DNA from: Trebonia sp963774945
GTDB lineage: Bacteria > Actinomycetota > Actinomycetes > Streptosporangiales > Streptosporangiaceae
Direction of reading: 5' to 3'
Assembly (NCBI GenBank): GCA_963774945.1
Contig: CAVZHA010000003.1
Span: 62,001-126,000 of the forward strand
DNA length: 64,000 bases
Part shown: positions 26,492-38,656 of the stretch, piece after piece
Layout: the number at the start of each line of letters is the position of its first letter
How positions within the stretch are numbered: the stretch's first letter is position 1
Translations under genes and position numbers: made by a program
Notes under the pieces: generated by a model
What the model saw: only the letters and a program-made list of their open reading frames with translations
Databases searched by the model: none
Told to the model about the DNA's origin: nothing

Positions 26492-27823
26492 CGTGGCTTC
26501 CGCCGGCTCGGAGGCGTTGCGGTTGGCGCGACCCCAGACGATGACCAGGCGGTCGGGGGCACCGTCGAGGACGCCACCGGATGGGTCGTCATTGAGGCCG
26601 GACGCTCGAACCCGGTCCCGTTCGGGATGCAGCATGTCGACCACCATCGTGCCGGCCAGCAGGCCGACCGTCAGCAGGCGGGCGGCGAGCATGACGAAGT
26701 ACCAGCCGCCCGTTACCCCGGCCGGCGGCTGGTACATGTTCACGAAGTAGCCCCAGATCCCGAAGAAGTAGGCGACCTCGGCCAGCTGCCAGAGCACGTA
26801 CGGCCAGACCCGAGGCCGGGCCAGCACCGCCAGCGGCACCAGCCAGATCACGTACTGCGGCGACCAGACCTTGTTCAGGATCAGGAACGCGGCCAGCAGC
26901 AGGAAGCACAGCTGGGACAGCCGGGGCCGGCGGGGCGCGGCCAGCGCCAGGAACGCGATCCCCACGCAGGCGAGGGCGAAGGCGCCCGACGACATCAGGT
27001 TCAGCGTGCTCTGCGCTGAGTCGCCCAGCACGGGCACGTTGTAGTGCTCGAACAGGTACCAGACCGAGCCCCAGTCGGCGCCCCGGTCCCGGCTGAACGC
27101 GTAGAACCGGCCCCACCCGGCCGTCGCGCCGATCGCGACCGGCAGGTTGACCACCAGCCAGGCGAGCAGGCCCGCGCCGAAGGCCTTCCAGAACTCCCGC
27201 ATCCGGCCGGCCCGCAGGCACAGCAGCAGCAGCGCGCCGAAGAACAGCAGCGGGTAGAACTTGGTCGCCACGGCGAGGCCAAGCAGCACCCCGGCCAGGT
27301 ACTGCCGCTGCGCCGCCCAGGCGGCGAGGCCGCCTGCCGCGAGCGCCATCGCGAACAGGTCCCAGTTGATGAAGGCGGCCAGGATGAGGGCCGGCGACAG
27401 CGCCACCAGCAGGGCCGCCTTCCAGCCCTCGCCGCCGCCCTCCCGGTGGGCGGTGGCGGCGGTCGCCAGCACGGCGGCCACCAGGCAGATCGCCAGCAGC
27501 ACGACGGTGACGTAATAGAAGTCCTTGCCCCGGCTGTAGGGGTCGGTCACCGCGTGCACCGCCCACGAGGCGACCTGCATCATCGCGCCGATCAGGACCG
27601 GGTACTCGACCGGGTGCCCGAAGTAGGGCACCTTGCCGGCCGACAGCCCCTCGTTGTAGTAGAGCGGGTAGATATCGGTGTAGCAGGCATCGCGGAACTG
27701 GCCGGTAAAGGAGTTCCAGGCACCTCCCGAGCTGCACGGCAGCTTCTGCGCGTAGCCGAGCAGCGCCGCCAGCGCGGACGCGGCCACGCCCGCGCCGACG
27801 TACGCCGGATACCTGTAACGCAC
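26492..27823 (-). CDS. GT87-family membrane mannosyltransferase-like protein
   Basis: About 440 residues, with roughly ten transmembrane helices. MRYRYPAYVGAGVAASALAA opens the protein. The loop VPYFGHPVEYPVLIGAMMQV contains the conserved Pro-Val-Glu-Tyr-Pro region of DUF2029/GT87 polyprenol-phosphate-mannose-dependent transferases, and FINWDLFAMALA carries an acidic residue of the next luminal face. Such enzymes act in lipoglycan and phosphatidylinositol mannoside synthesis. The frame stays open antisense through the next gene to 25523, which I regard as non-coding; a one-base shift brings a stop near 26492, so the exact C-terminus is uncertain. The gene lies 42 bp downstream of the PBP gene. 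Confidence 0.75.
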
Positions 27824-27865
27824 GTGTCCCGCCCCTCGCTCCGGATGCCTACCGCAGGCTACCGG

Positions 27866-30800
27866 CTAGCGGCTGCCCCCCGCCCCACGCTTGCGCCGTC
27901 GTCTCGACCCGGTCGTCCACAGCAGCGAGCCGGGCAGCAGCGCGGCCAGCACCCCGCCGACGGCCATGCCCGCCTTGACCCCGGTCGCGGTCTGCGCGGT
28001 GGCCCCGCCGCCGCCGTGCCCGCCGCCGGGGAAGCCAGTCGCCGTGCTGGTCGGCGTGGCCGTGCCGGTAGCGGTTGACGTCGGCGTCGCGGTTGTGGAG
28101 ATCGTCGGCGTCGCCGTCGGCTGGCCAGGGAACGTCGGGAACCCGGTCGGCTGCGTGGTCGTCGGCGTCGGAGTCGGCGTCGTCGACGGGCAGCCCTTGC
28201 CGGGGACGGGGAACTTCTTGCCGCGGACCGTCCCCGTGCACTTGGGGGTGGTCTTCTTCGGCTTCGCCTTCGGCAGCGGGCCGATCATGTTCCACAGCTG
28301 GCCGGAGAACTGCGCGGGCGGGAAGCTCTGCGGCGTGAGGTTCGCGAACTCGGCCTGGGCGAAGGTGTTCCAGATGTTCGCGGGCCAGAAACCGCCGAAC
28401 CCGCCACCACCCAGGGCGGACAGGTTATCCGACGTGACCACGGAGGAGTCCTGCTGGTTGACGAACATCCCGACGGCCATCGCGTACTGCGGGACCGCGC
28501 CGATGAAGAACCCGGACAGGTAGTTCGAGGTGGTGCCGGTCTTGGCGATGATCTGCCGGCCGCCCAGGCCGTTGGCCGCGTTGACCGCCGTTCCGTTGAC
28601 GGTCGTATCCAGCATGGCGTACTGGACCTCGGAGTCCTCGGCCGGGGTGAGCACCGTGCGCGTCTCGACGATCGGCGTCTGCACCGCCTCGTCGGGCATC
28701 TGCCACGACTTGATCACGTGCGCGGTGTGGAAGACGCCGTTGTCGTCGATGGTGGCGAGCATCTGCGCCTGCTCGTTGACGGTCAGCGAGCCCTCGCCGA
28801 GAGTGACGAACGGGACCTCGTTTTCGTGAGTGGTCAGGCCTGAGGCCACGGTGTCGACCCCGTAGCTCTTCGCCATGGCAACGACGTCGGTGGTGCCGGC
28901 CCGGTGCGCCAGGTCGGTGAACGCCGTGTTCGAGGACTGCGCGAGCGCGTTCTGCACGGTCGTCTTGGCCAGGTTGTCCCCCTTCGGCCCGATCGGGGAG
29001 CCGATCGCCTCGCCGCCGTCGTTCTGGATCTTCGCGTATCCCGTCGCGGGGCAGCCAACGGAGCCGGTCGGGTCATCGAGATACACCGAGGCCGGGATCG
29101 CCGCCGAGTACAGCAGCCGGCTCGGCGGCGGGCGGGATGCAGAGATAGGTGCTCGAGTTCATGATGCTGTTCTGAACGTCCATGCCCTCCGACACCGCCG
29201 TCGACAGCACGTACGGCTTGAACGACGACCCGACCTGCTCGCGGGAGGTGATGGTGTTGATGTTGCAGTCATAGGTTTTGCATTTCGCGGCCGACGTGTC
29301 CACGCCGTGGCCCGGGCTCTCGCCGCGACCCGGGTACTCGGCGATGATCTGGCCGGTCTTCGGGTCCTGGAGCTCGGCCCCGATCAGCGCCCAGGGCGGG
29401 AGCGTGGTGACGGTGGCGCCCGAGGTGTTCTTGATCTGGGCGATGTTCTCGTTCACCGCCTTGTACATCTCTTCTTCCATCGACAGGTTGATCGTGGTGA
29501 TGACCTTCATCCCGCCGTTGTCGAGCTCGGTCTGCGACAACCCGTCGTAGCCCTGGCTCTTCGATCCGGTCAGCTCACCGCACACCTGCGTCATCAGGTA
29601 CGCCGCCCACGGCTGGGTCGAGGTGGTCGAGCACCCGCTCGTCAGCCCGGGCGGGCTGTAGGACGGGCTGTCGGTCAGCAGCTTCGGGAACGTCATGTGG
29701 TCCGCCTGCGCCTGGCTCAGATCGCCGATCTTCACCATGCCGTCGAGCACGTAGGTCCAGCGGCCCTCGAGGTTGGTCCGGTACTGCGGCAGGTAATAGG
29801 TGGACGGCTGCCTGGATGATCGCCGCGATGACCGCGTCCTGGGCGATGGTCAGCTTGGAGACCGGCTCGCCGAAATAGGTCTCAGCCGCCGCCTCAACCC
29901 CGTAGGAGCCGTCGCCCAGGTAGATCACGTTCATGTAGTTCTGCAGGATCCAGTCCTTGGACTTCGACGACGCCAGCTTCTGCGCGATGAAGATCTCCTT
30001 GACCTTCCGGCTGATCGTCTGCTGGGTGCCGACGTTGGCGTAGTAGTTCCTGACGAACTCCTGGGTGATCGTCGAACCGCCCTGCGGGCTGGCGCCGCTG
30101 GCACCGGTCACGTCCTCGTAGGCCGCACGGAGGATGCCGGTCGGTGAGATGCCGCCCTCGGTCCAGAAGCCGCGGTCCTCGGCCGAGACCACCGCGTCCT
30201 GCAGGCCCTTGGGGATCTGGTTGATGTTCAGGTCCTGCCGGTCGACGTTTCCGATCGTGCCCAGGACCGTGTGGCCGTCGCTGTAGTAGACGGTCGTGGC
30301 CTGGTCGAGGACGTTGGCGGCGAACGCGGTGGGGATCGTGGCCGAACTGGCCAGGTAGTAGTAGACGCCCACGAGGGCGAGGATGAACACCACGAACGCG
30401 CTGCCGGTGACCGCGAGCGCCTTCTTCCACGTCCAGCGCCGCCACCAGTCGCCCCTGCGCCTGCGCCGAGGGCCGCCGGGCCCGCCTGGCGGACGCCCGG
30501 GACCACCCGGGCCGCCGGGACCGACCGGGCCGCCGGGACCAATGGGTCCGGCACCGTAGACACCCGTCGGGCCGCCGCCCGCGCCCGGGTAGTACGCCGT
30601 CGGGTCGCCCGGGTTCCCGTTGCCGGGCAGGCCGCCTTCGCCGGGCCCGAACGGGGCGCGCGGCGCGTCAAACCGGGCCGCGTCGAACGGGGAGGCGCCA
30701 GCCGGCGGCGTGCCTGTACCCGCGCCGGCGCCGGGCGAATTCTCCCAGCCCTTGCCGTCCGACCAGTAGCTGTACCCGGGGTCCTGACGGGGCCCGTCCT

Positions 30801-30921
30801 GGGCCGGACGGACCGGGCTCGTCAGGCCGGTCTCGTAATCCGAGTCGATATCCGGATCGCGCCAGAAACCGTCGTCCCCCCATCCTTCCGGCTCCGGGTA
30901 CTTCTCATCGTTGCTACTCAC
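27866..30921 (-). CDS. Bifunctional penicillin-binding protein (class A), two frameshifts
   Basis: About 1018 codons. The GTG at 30921 (SSNDEKYPEPEG) is the start. A Pro/Gly-rich cytoplasmic tail and one transmembrane helix (ALAVTGSAFVVFILALVGVY) precede the GT51 transglycosylase, with VVSAEDRGFWTEGGI and GGSTITQEFVRNYYAN. The transpeptidase has SSFK (VGSSFKPYVLSTA), SSN (QSSNTAFTDLA) and KTG (IIAKTGTTSNYLSGF). The C-terminal region is Thr/Pro-rich and ends in a second hydrophobic segment and basic tail. One-base insertions near 29812 and 29118 split the reading; removing both gives one continuous protein. It polymerises and cross-links peptidoglycan outside the membrane. Confidence 0.9.
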
Positions 30922-31067
30922 ACGTCCTCGCAGTGGCTGTGAGCGAGCCCTTGTGGCCCGAACCTGGCTGGGTATCGTCAGGCCGGCTGGGGCGCCCGTG
31001 GGTAGGAAGGCGGGGCAGCCTGGTCCCGCCGAACCCACACGTTACATGCTGGCGTCAACCGTCCTGG

Positions 31068-31469
31068 CTAGTTCGGACGCACCCTGCGTCGGCGCCCCAC
31101 TGGTGGTTCGCCGGTGCCAAGCACGTACGACGTGGCGAGATGGTGCCAGGAGCAACTTTGGCAGACCTCGACCACATACACCCTGAATTCGCCATATTCG
31201 GCAGCCATCTCCGTCAATTCAGGACCCCGCTTGACCCGTCCTGCGTACTGTCCGAGTTCGTCTCCGTACACATAGGTGACGTGTGTGACGTTTGTCTTAC
31301 CGCAGATGGGGCAGCGGTCCTCGGTCGGCTCGCCGTGGTGCTTGGCCGCCCGCAGGAGGTACGGGTGCGCGTCGCACACGTCGGCGAGCGTGGTCCGCCC
31401 GGCCTTCAGGGACGCGAGGGTGGCGCGCCGGGCGAGCGCGTAATCCACAACGGAACGACGTGCGGCCAT
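31068..31469 (-). CDS. DUF5318 family protein
   Basis: 133 residues from the ATG at 31469 (MAARRSVVDYALARRATLAS). It matches the actinobacterial DUF5318 pattern, with two cysteine pairs, CPICGKT and CQSC, suggesting a zinc-ribbon-like site, and the conserved YVYGDELG. Function unknown. It is divergent from padR and sits directly upstream of the PBP gene, its normal neighbourhood in actinobacteria. Confidence 0.8.
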   Translation of the reverse strand: MAARRSVVDYALARRATLASLKAGRTTLADVCDAHPYLLRAAKHHGEPTEDRCPICGKTNVTHVTYVYGDELGQYAGRVKRGPELTEMAAEYGEFRVYVVEVCQSCSWHHLATSYVLGTGEPPVGRRRRVRPN

Positions 31470-31573
31470 GAATCCAGCGTACGTCGCGACCCCGGAGGCA
31501 GCGAGCGAGCGCCCCGAAGTGAACCCCCGGTTGCCGTCCGGGGAACGGTCCCCTATGCTGAGATCGTTCGCCC

Positions 31574-31608
31574 CGATATATCGGACCGAGATATCGGCGA
31601 GAGATATC
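31574..31608. promoter_or_regulatory. PadR operator candidate: three GATATC-type sites
   Basis: CGATATATCG (31574-31583, a perfect palindrome), GATATC (31590-31595) and GATATC (31603-31608) are spaced 13-14 bp centre to centre. They lie between the DUF5318 and padR starts. AT-rich palindromes with ATATC or GATAT arms in front of padR genes are typical autoregulatory sites. Confidence 0.5.
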
Positions 31609-31658
31609 ATCCTGATACGTTCATACCTTACCTACCCACCACCCACCGGGGGGATGCA

Positions 31659-32330
31659 GTGGGCCGCAACCGGACTGCCGTCCTTGAGTTCGCCGTTCTT
31701 GGGCTGCTCCATCGAACGCCCATGCACGGCTACGAGCTCAGCAAGCAGCTGAACATGCTGCTCGGCACGTTCCGCGCGCTCTCCTACGGCACGTTGTACC
31801 CCTGCCTGAACAAGCTGTACGCCGAGGGCCTGATCACCAAGGAGGGTGACGAGCCGCCGCCGGACAGCCGGTCCGGGCGTCCTCCCGGCCGGTCCAAGAT
31901 CGTCTACCGGCTGACCGCCGAGGGCAAGGAGCGGTTCCAGGACCAGCTCATCAACTCGGGCCCGGCGGCCTGGGAAGACGACGAGTTCGGCGTCCACTTC
32001 GCGTTCTTCGGCCAGACCAGGGCGGACATCCGGCTGCGAATCCTGGAGGGCAGGCGGAGCCGGCTCGAGGACCGGATGGAAGGGCTGCGGGTGGCGCTTG
32101 CGCGCACCCGCGAGCGAGTAGACAGCTACACGCTCGAATTGCAGCGGCACGGGCTCGAGGCCGTTGAGCGCGATGTCCGCTGGCTGAATGAGCTGATCGC
32201 CGAGGAACGGCGGTCAGAGGCAAGCGGCGGGTCGGCCGGGCCCCAATTTCCGGCCGGCCGGACCGACATAGAAGATCCCGACACCGTTCGTGGAACGACA
32301 GTTCGCGGAAGCGAGAAGGAGTCATCCTGA
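31659..32330 (+). CDS. PadR family transcriptional regulator
   Basis: 223 residues from the GTG at 31659, which follows GGGGGGATG; the frame is open far upstream but without support. The winged helix is in VLGLLHRTPMHGYELSKQLN and SYGTLYPCLNKLYAEGLITK. A long helical C-terminal region serves dimerisation. Its stop overlaps the ATG of the inositol-phosphate synthase gene (TGATG), so the two are coupled and the regulator probably controls inositol supply, with autoregulation through the GATATC sites upstream. Confidence 0.9.
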   Translation: MGRNRTAVLEFAVLGLLHRTPMHGYELSKQLNMLLGTFRALSYGTLYPCLNKLYAEGLITKEGDEPPPDSRSGRPPGRSKIVYRLTAEGKERFQDQLINSGPAAWEDDEFGVHFAFFGQTRADIRLRILEGRRSRLEDRMEGLRVALARTRERVDSYTLELQRHGLEAVERDVRWLNELIAEERRSEASGGSAGPQFPAGRTDIEDPDTVRGTTVRGSEKESS

Positions 32331-33425
32331 TGGGTGCTGTGCCATCCAGTAAAGTGCGCGTCGCCATCGTGGGGGTGGGCAACTGCGCGAGCTCGCTCGT
32401 CCAGGGCCTTGAGTACTACAAGGACGCTGCTGACGATGCCCGCGTGCCGGGCCTCATGCACGTGCGGTTCGGCGATTATCACGTGTCCGACATCGAGGTG
32501 GTCGCCGCCTTCGACGTGGACGCGAAGAAGGTTGGCATCGACCTTTCCGACGCGATCTTCGCCAGCGAGAACAACACGATCAAGTTCGCCGACGTCCCGC
32601 CGACCGGCCTGACCGTGCAGCGCGGGCCACACATTTGACGGCCTCGGCGAGTACTACCGCGAGATCATCACCGAGTCCGACGAGCGGCCGGTGGACGTCG
32701 TCGCGGCGCTGCGCGAGGCCGAGGCCGACGTGCTCGTCTGCTACCTGCCGGTCGGCTCGGAAGTGGCCGCCAAGTTCTACGCCCAGTGCGCCATCGACGC
32801 CAAGGTCGCGTTCGTGAACGCGCTGCCGGTGTTCATCGCCTCCAACCCGGAGTGGGCGGCCAAGTTCACCGAGGCCGGCGTGCCGATCGTCGGGGACGAC
32901 ATCAAGTCCCAGGTCGGCGCCACGATCACGCACCGCGTGCTGGCCAAGCTGTTCGAGGACCGCGGGGTCGAGCTGCTCCGCACCTACCAGCTCAACTTCG
33001 GCGGAAACATGGACTTCATGAACATGCTGGAGCGCAAGCGCCTGCAGTCGAAGAAGATCTCCAAGACCCAGGCCGTCACCTCCCAGATCCCGCACGAGAT
33101 GGCGAAGGCGGACGTGCACATCGGCCCGTCCGACCACGTGCCGTGGCTCGACGACCGCAAGTTCGCCTACGTGCGCCTCGAGGGCCGGTCCTTCGGCGAC
33201 GTGCCGCTCTCGCTGGAGTACAAGCTCGAGGTCTGGGACTCGCCGAACTCGGCCGGCGTCATCATCGACGCCCTCCGCGCGGCCAAGATCGCCAAGGACC
33301 GCGGCATCGGCGGCCCGATCATCTCGGCCAGCTCCTACTTCATGAAGTCCCCGCCCGAGCAGTTCGGCGATGACGTCTGCCGCGACCTGGTGCAGCAGTT
33401 CATCGCGGGCGAGGTCGAGCGCTAG
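32330..33425 (+). CDS. ino1: Myo-inositol-1-phosphate synthase, one frameshift
   Basis: About 364 residues after removing one base near 32624. The N-terminal Rossmann part has VRVAIVGVGNCASSLVQGLE, the NAD-binding glycine-rich loop. The second part holds PIVGDDIKSQVGATITHRVL and the active-site lysines in LNFGGNMDFMNMLERKR and DHVPWLDDRKFAYVRLEG. The break falls in the motif VQRGPT-FDGLGEYY. The enzyme isomerises glucose-6-phosphate to inositol-1-phosphate, feeding mycothiol and phosphatidylinositol synthesis, which suits this mycothiol-using lineage. Confidence 0.93.
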
Positions 33426-33510
33426 CACGACGCTTAAGCAAGCCACGCGGGCCAGCGCCCGGGACAGCAGCCTTATAGTCCGCCGGCCCGGGCGCTTTAA
33501 GCTGTTCAGT

Positions 33511-34885
33511 GTGACCGTAGCTTCGGGGGGAGAAGGCGGCACGCGGTCCTCGTTCGGCGACGAACTGCGCGCGGTGCTGGCCGAGCGGGACTTCCGCAAG
33601 CTGTTCGCCAGCCGGCTGGTCAGCCAGACCGGGGACGGCGTGTTCAACGCGGGGTTCGCGGCCTACGCGTTCTTCAGCGCGCAGAGCTTCCCCGACCCGG
33701 TCGCCGCGGTGGACGCGTTCGCCGTCCTGTATCTCCCGTACTCGCTGATCGGCCCGTTCGCGGGCGTGTTCATCGACCGCTGGTCGCGGCGGCAGATCAT
33801 CGTCTACGGGGCGCTGATCCGGGCGGCGATGGTGGCCGCGGCCGGGTTCGTGGTGCTTTCCGGGCAGACCGGCGATCCCGCTCTACATCAGCGCCCTGGC
33901 GGTGCTGGCGGTGAACCGGTTCTTCCTCTCCGCCGTCTCGGCCGGAACCCCGCACGTCGTCAGCCACGACAAGCTGGTGATGGCGAACGCCGTCGTCCCC
34001 ACCCTGGGCACGATCCTGGGATTCGTCGGCGGCGTCGTCGGCCTCGGCGTCCACTTCATCTCCGGCGGCGGCCTGGCCGGCAGCGCGGCCGTGCTCTGGT
34101 TCGGCGGCGCCTGCTACCTGGCGGCCGGGCTGCTCGGCACGCGGATGGACAGGAACCTGCTCGGACCGCTTGAGGCGGAGAAGGCCCGGGCGAAGACCAC
34201 CGGGCTCGCCGCCGACCTCGGCGGGGTAGTCCGGGGCCTGGTGGCCGGCCTGAGGCACCTCAACCAGCGGCGCAAGGCCGCCTACGCGCTCGGCGCGGTC
34301 GCCGTGCACCGCGCGCTCTACGGCACCCTGCTGGTCGAGGCGCTACTGCTGTACCGGAACTACTTCTTCCACGGCGGCAACGGCAACAAGGCCCTTGGTC
34401 ACGTCACGCTCCTCGTGGTCGCCAGCGCGATCGGATTCGGCCTGGCCGCCGTGGTCACGCCCGAGGGCGTCAAGCGGGTCGCGAAGGACAGCTGGATCGT
34501 CATCTGGCTGCTGATCGGCGGCCTGGTGACGCTCGTCGTCGGCCCGACCTTCAACCAGTACGCGTACCTGCTGCTCGGGTTCGCGCTCGGCCTGTCCGCC
34601 CAGTGCGTGAAGATCTGCGTGGACACGACCGTCCAGCAGACCGTGGACGACCAGTACATGGGCCGGGTGTTCTCGCTCTACGACATGCTCTTCAACGCCG
34701 CCTACGTCCTCGGCCCGGCCATCGCGGTGCCGTTCCTGCCGGTGACGGGCAAGTCGTACGCGGTGGTGCTCATCGTCGGAGTGCTGTACCTCGTCGCGGC
34801 CGCGGTGTACTCCGCGCTCACGAGGTCGGACGATCGGGCGGAGCAATCCCCTCCCGCGCGGCCCACCCAAGCAGTTCCTCGGTAG
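33511..34885 (+). CDS. MFS transporter, one frameshift
   Basis: 457 residues after removing one base near 33872 (joins VVLSGQTG to IPLYISALAVLAVNRFF). About twelve hydrophobic segments. The cytoplasmic loop after helix 2 reads DRWSRRQIIVYG, the MFS signature. GTG at 33511 is the start. Neighbours are ino1 and the convergent cca gene, with which the 3' end overlaps by about 68 bp. The substrate is unknown. Confidence 0.85.
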
Positions 34886-36313
34886 CCCGCTCCCGGCCGA
34901 CCAGGCCCTCCGACAGCCGCAGCTCGAGCAGGAAGTTCCACGCCTTGCCGACCAGCGGCCCGGGCGTGAGCCCGAGGATCTGCATGATCTCGCCGCCGTC
35001 GAGCTCGGGCCTGATCTTGTCCAGCTCCTCCTGCTCCCGCAGCACCTCGATCCGCGCCTCGAGCGCGTCGTAGGTGGCCGCCAGCCGCGCCGCCTTGCGC
35101 GCGTTCCTGCGTGGTGGAGTCCGCCCGGGTCAGCGCGTGCAGCCGGGTCAGCAGCGGTCCGGCGTCGCGCACGTACCGGCGCACGGCCGAGTCGGTCCAC
35201 TCGCCGTCCCCGTAGCCGTGGAACCGCAGGTGCAGCTCGACCAGCTTGGACACGTCGGCGATGACCTCCTTGGGGAACCGGAGCTCGGTCAGCCGCTTGC
35301 GCGCCATCTTGGCCCCGACCACCTCGTGGTGGTGGAAGGCCACCTTCCCGCCCGGCAGCAGCGAGCGGGTGCGCGGCTTGCCGATGTCGTGCAGGATCGC
35401 CGCCAGCCGGAGCACCAGGTCGGGGCCGAGCCCGTACCTGGGCTCGAGGTCGATCGCCTGGCGGAGCACGGTCAGCGAGTGCGTGTAGACGTCCTTGTGC
35501 CGGTGGTGCTCGTCGACCTCCATCCGCAGCGCGGGCAGCTCCGGCAGCACGATCTCGGCCACCCCGGTGGCGACCAGCAGATCGAGGCCGTCCTCGGGCG
35601 CCACCGTGAGCATCAGCTTGGTCAGCTCGTCGGTGATCCGCTCGACCGACACGATCGACAGCCGCGACGCCTGCTCCCGCATCGCCGACCTGCACCTCCG
35701 GCGCGACCGCGAACCCGAGCCGGGCGGCGAACCGGGCCGCCCGCAGAATCCGCAGCGGGTCGTCGGAGAACGAGTCCTCCGGCCGCCCCGGCGTCCTGAT
35801 CACCCGCTCCGCCAGCGCGGCGAGCCCGCCGAACGGATCGACGAGCTCGAACGAGGGCAGCCGGGCCGCCATCGCGTTGATCGTGAAGTCCCGCCGTTCC
35901 AGGTCGGCCACCAGCGACGTCCCGTACCTGACGTCGGGCTTGCGCGACCCGGCCTCGTACGCCTCGCTGCGGTAGGTGGTGATCTCGAAGATCGTGTCGC
36001 GCTTGCGGAGCCCGATCGTGCCGAACTCGATGCCCACCGTCCAGGTCTTGTCCGCCCACGTCCGGATGATCTCGAGCACCCGCTCGGGCACCGCGTCGGT
36101 GGTCAGGTCGAGGTCCGAGGCGCGGCCGCCGAGGAAGACGTCCCGCACCGGGCCGCCGACGAGCGCCAGCTCGTGCCCGGCCCGGGCGAACATCTCGCCG
36201 AGCTCGACCACGGCCGGTGAGGTGTTGGCCTGCAGCAACGCGGCGGCGGCCTTACGCTGGTCGGCGCTCAAGGTAGCCTTCTGGGCGACGGAGGTTGATT
36301 CTGACACGGACAT
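34818..36313 (-). CDS. cca: CCA tRNA nucleotidyltransferase, two frameshifts
   Basis: About 497 residues after removing one base near 35687 and one near 35110. The nucleotidyltransferase head has LVGGPVRDVFLGGRASDLDL, with the catalytic Asp pair, and RRDFTINAMA. An HD domain follows (YTHSLTVLRQAIDLE, AAILHDIGKPRTRSLLPGGK, HHHEVVGAKMARKRL). The C-terminal arm ends GIAPPDRPTS. The enzyme adds or repairs the CCA end of tRNAs. It is convergent with the MFS gene and divergent from the DUF6049 gene; this cca–DUF6049–murJ order is conserved in actinobacteria. Confidence 0.92.
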
Positions 36314-36355
36314 TGAGGGTAGCTAGCCCATTCCTTTCCAGCGAACGGCAATAAC

Positions 36356-38656
36356 ATGCGAAGCGTGCGCCCTGTCGTCCGCCCCCTGATCGCTGTGCTC
36401 CTCGCGCTGTCCTGCGCGGTGCTGGTCGCCGCGACAGCGCAGGCTTCCGTCCAGAAGATTCAACAGCCATCATCCCGAACGGACCCGGGCGCCTCTCACT
36501 CGCTCGCCGTCTCCATCACCGGGGTAACCCCCCAGCAGTGGGCAACCTCGAAGACCTCGACCGTCACCGTGAGCGGAACGCTGTCCAACCATACCGGCTC
36601 GACCATCCGCGGCATCCAGGTGCAGCTGCAGTGGTACCCGCTGACGTTCCTCACCCGGTCGGGCATGGACACCTTCGCCGGCGGCGGAGCCGTCTCGCTC
36701 CAGAACGGCCCGGTCACCCTGCAGACGGTAGCCGATACGAGCCTGAGCAAGGCGCTGGCGAACGGCGCGACCACGCACTGGACCGCGTCCTTCGACCTGA
36801 CGCAGGCGTTCCTCGACTACGGCTTCCCACCGTCCCTCGGCGACTACCCGCTGCAGGTACTGGCCACCTCGGCCACCAACGGCTACCAGGGAGCCAGCCG
36901 GACCTTCCTGCCGTACTGGACCGGCAGCGGCTCGGCCACGCCGCTCAAGGTCGCGTGGATCTGGCCGCTGATCGACACGCCGCAGCAGGGCGCCTGCCCG
37001 AAGACGCTCGATACGAACTCGCTCGACGGCAGCTTCGCCGCCAACGGGCGGCTGTCGACGCTGCTCGACGCCGGCCTCCAGTGGGCCTCGACCGACGACC
37101 TGACCTGGGCGATCGACCCGGCCCTGCTCTCCGACGCGACCGTGATGACGCGCGGCTACTACACCGGCGGCAACGCCCAGTGCACCGACCGGACCCCGCT
37201 GCGCGGCCAGCGCCGGCCGCCCAGAGCTGGCTGTCCAGGCTGGCCGGCACGGCCGGCCAGCCCGCCTTCCTCACCCCGTACGCCGACGTGGACGCGGCCG
37301 CGCTCAGCCATGCCGGGCTCGACGCCGACCTGGCCTCGGCCTATCGGCTCGGCGACGCGGTGGCGAGCAAGATCCTGCCGAGCACGTTCGGGTCGAGCGC
37401 CGACGGCACCGGCAGCGGCACCGCCCTCCCGGTCGCCTGGCCGGCCGGCGGCACCGCCGACGCCGGCGTGCTGACCAGCCTCGCCCGGGCCGGCGGGGTC
37501 AACACGGTGGTGCTCAACAGCGACGAGCTGCCGACCTCGACCCCGCCGTACGACAACGCGCTCGCCCGGACCAAAACGTCGACCGGGGCGAGCATGTCGG
37601 CGCTGCTGGCCGACTCGGGGATCACCAGCATCCTCGGCTCGGCCTCGGCCGGCTCGTCGGCCGGGCGCCCAGTTCGCCGCCGCCCAGGACTTCCTCGCGC
37701 AGACCGCGATGATCGTCGCCGAGGGGCCCAACGCGCCCTCCCGCTCCCTGGTGGTCGCGCCGCCGACCGGCTGGGACCCGTCGCCGGCCGAGGCCGCGGA
37801 GCTGCTGAGGCTGACGAAGCAGGCGCCCTGGCTGCGGGTGGCCGATCTGGGCACCCTCGCCACCGCGACCGCGAAGCTGCCCGCCGAGCGGCTGCCGAGC
37901 CGGCGGGTGAGCGGGGCCGAGCTGTCGGTGACCGACGGGTACGTCGACCAGCTGCGGCTCCCTCAGACGCGAACGTGACGCAGTTCGAGGGCATTCTCTC
38001 CGATCCGCCCAAGTCGTACCTGACCATGCTCGCCGCCGCCGTGGCGGTGACCCAGTCGTCCGCCTGGCGCGGCCGCGGGTCGCCGGGCGGCTGGCTGGCG
38101 CTGACCGAGCTCTCCAGCTACATCACCGACCTGCAGAACACGGTGGTGCTCATCCCGGTCAGGAAGATCCTGCTCGCCGGGACCTCGGGCTCCACCCTGG
38201 CGTCGGTGCAGAACGGCCTGAGCCACCAGAAGCTGCCCTACCTACCGTCACCCGGGCTGGCGATCGCGGTCCGGGTGGTGGCATCGGCCGAGCCCGGCAG
38301 CTCGCTGACGGTGACGTCACCGTCGGACGCGACTCGTGGTGAATCCGGGTATGACCCAGAGCGTCAAGCTGGTTCTGCACTCCACCACCATCGGGACCAC
38401 CACATTGCGGCTACAGTTGCAGACAAAGGATGGGTCGCCGCTGACCTGGCCGCTGGCGTCAAAGTCGCTCAGCGTGCAGGTCACCAGGTTCGGGCGACTG
38501 ATCCTGGTCATCATTTTCGGCGCGCTCGGCGTGCTCGTGCTCGCCACCGTGCTGCGGTTGCGGCGCAAGCGGCGGCGCGGCGGCGAGAGCGAAGCCGGCC
38601 ACGACGAGGCCGGCCACAGGGCTGATAGCAGGGCGCACGCGGGAGGTACCGGATGA
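36356..38656 (+). CDS. DUF6049 family secreted/membrane protein, four frameshifts
   Basis: 766 residues after bridging breaks near 37210, 37664, 37965 and 38330 (two look like one-base losses, two like gains, net zero). A signal peptide opens the protein (LIAVLLALSCAVLVAATAQA). The exported part contains YPLTFLTRSGMDTFAGGGAV and TSLARAGGVNTVVLNSDELP, and a C-terminal transmembrane helix follows (LILVIIFGALGVLVLATVLR) with a basic tail. The family regularly precedes murJ in actinobacteria; a cell-envelope role is inferred. Its stop overlaps the murJ start (ATGA). Confidence 0.8.
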
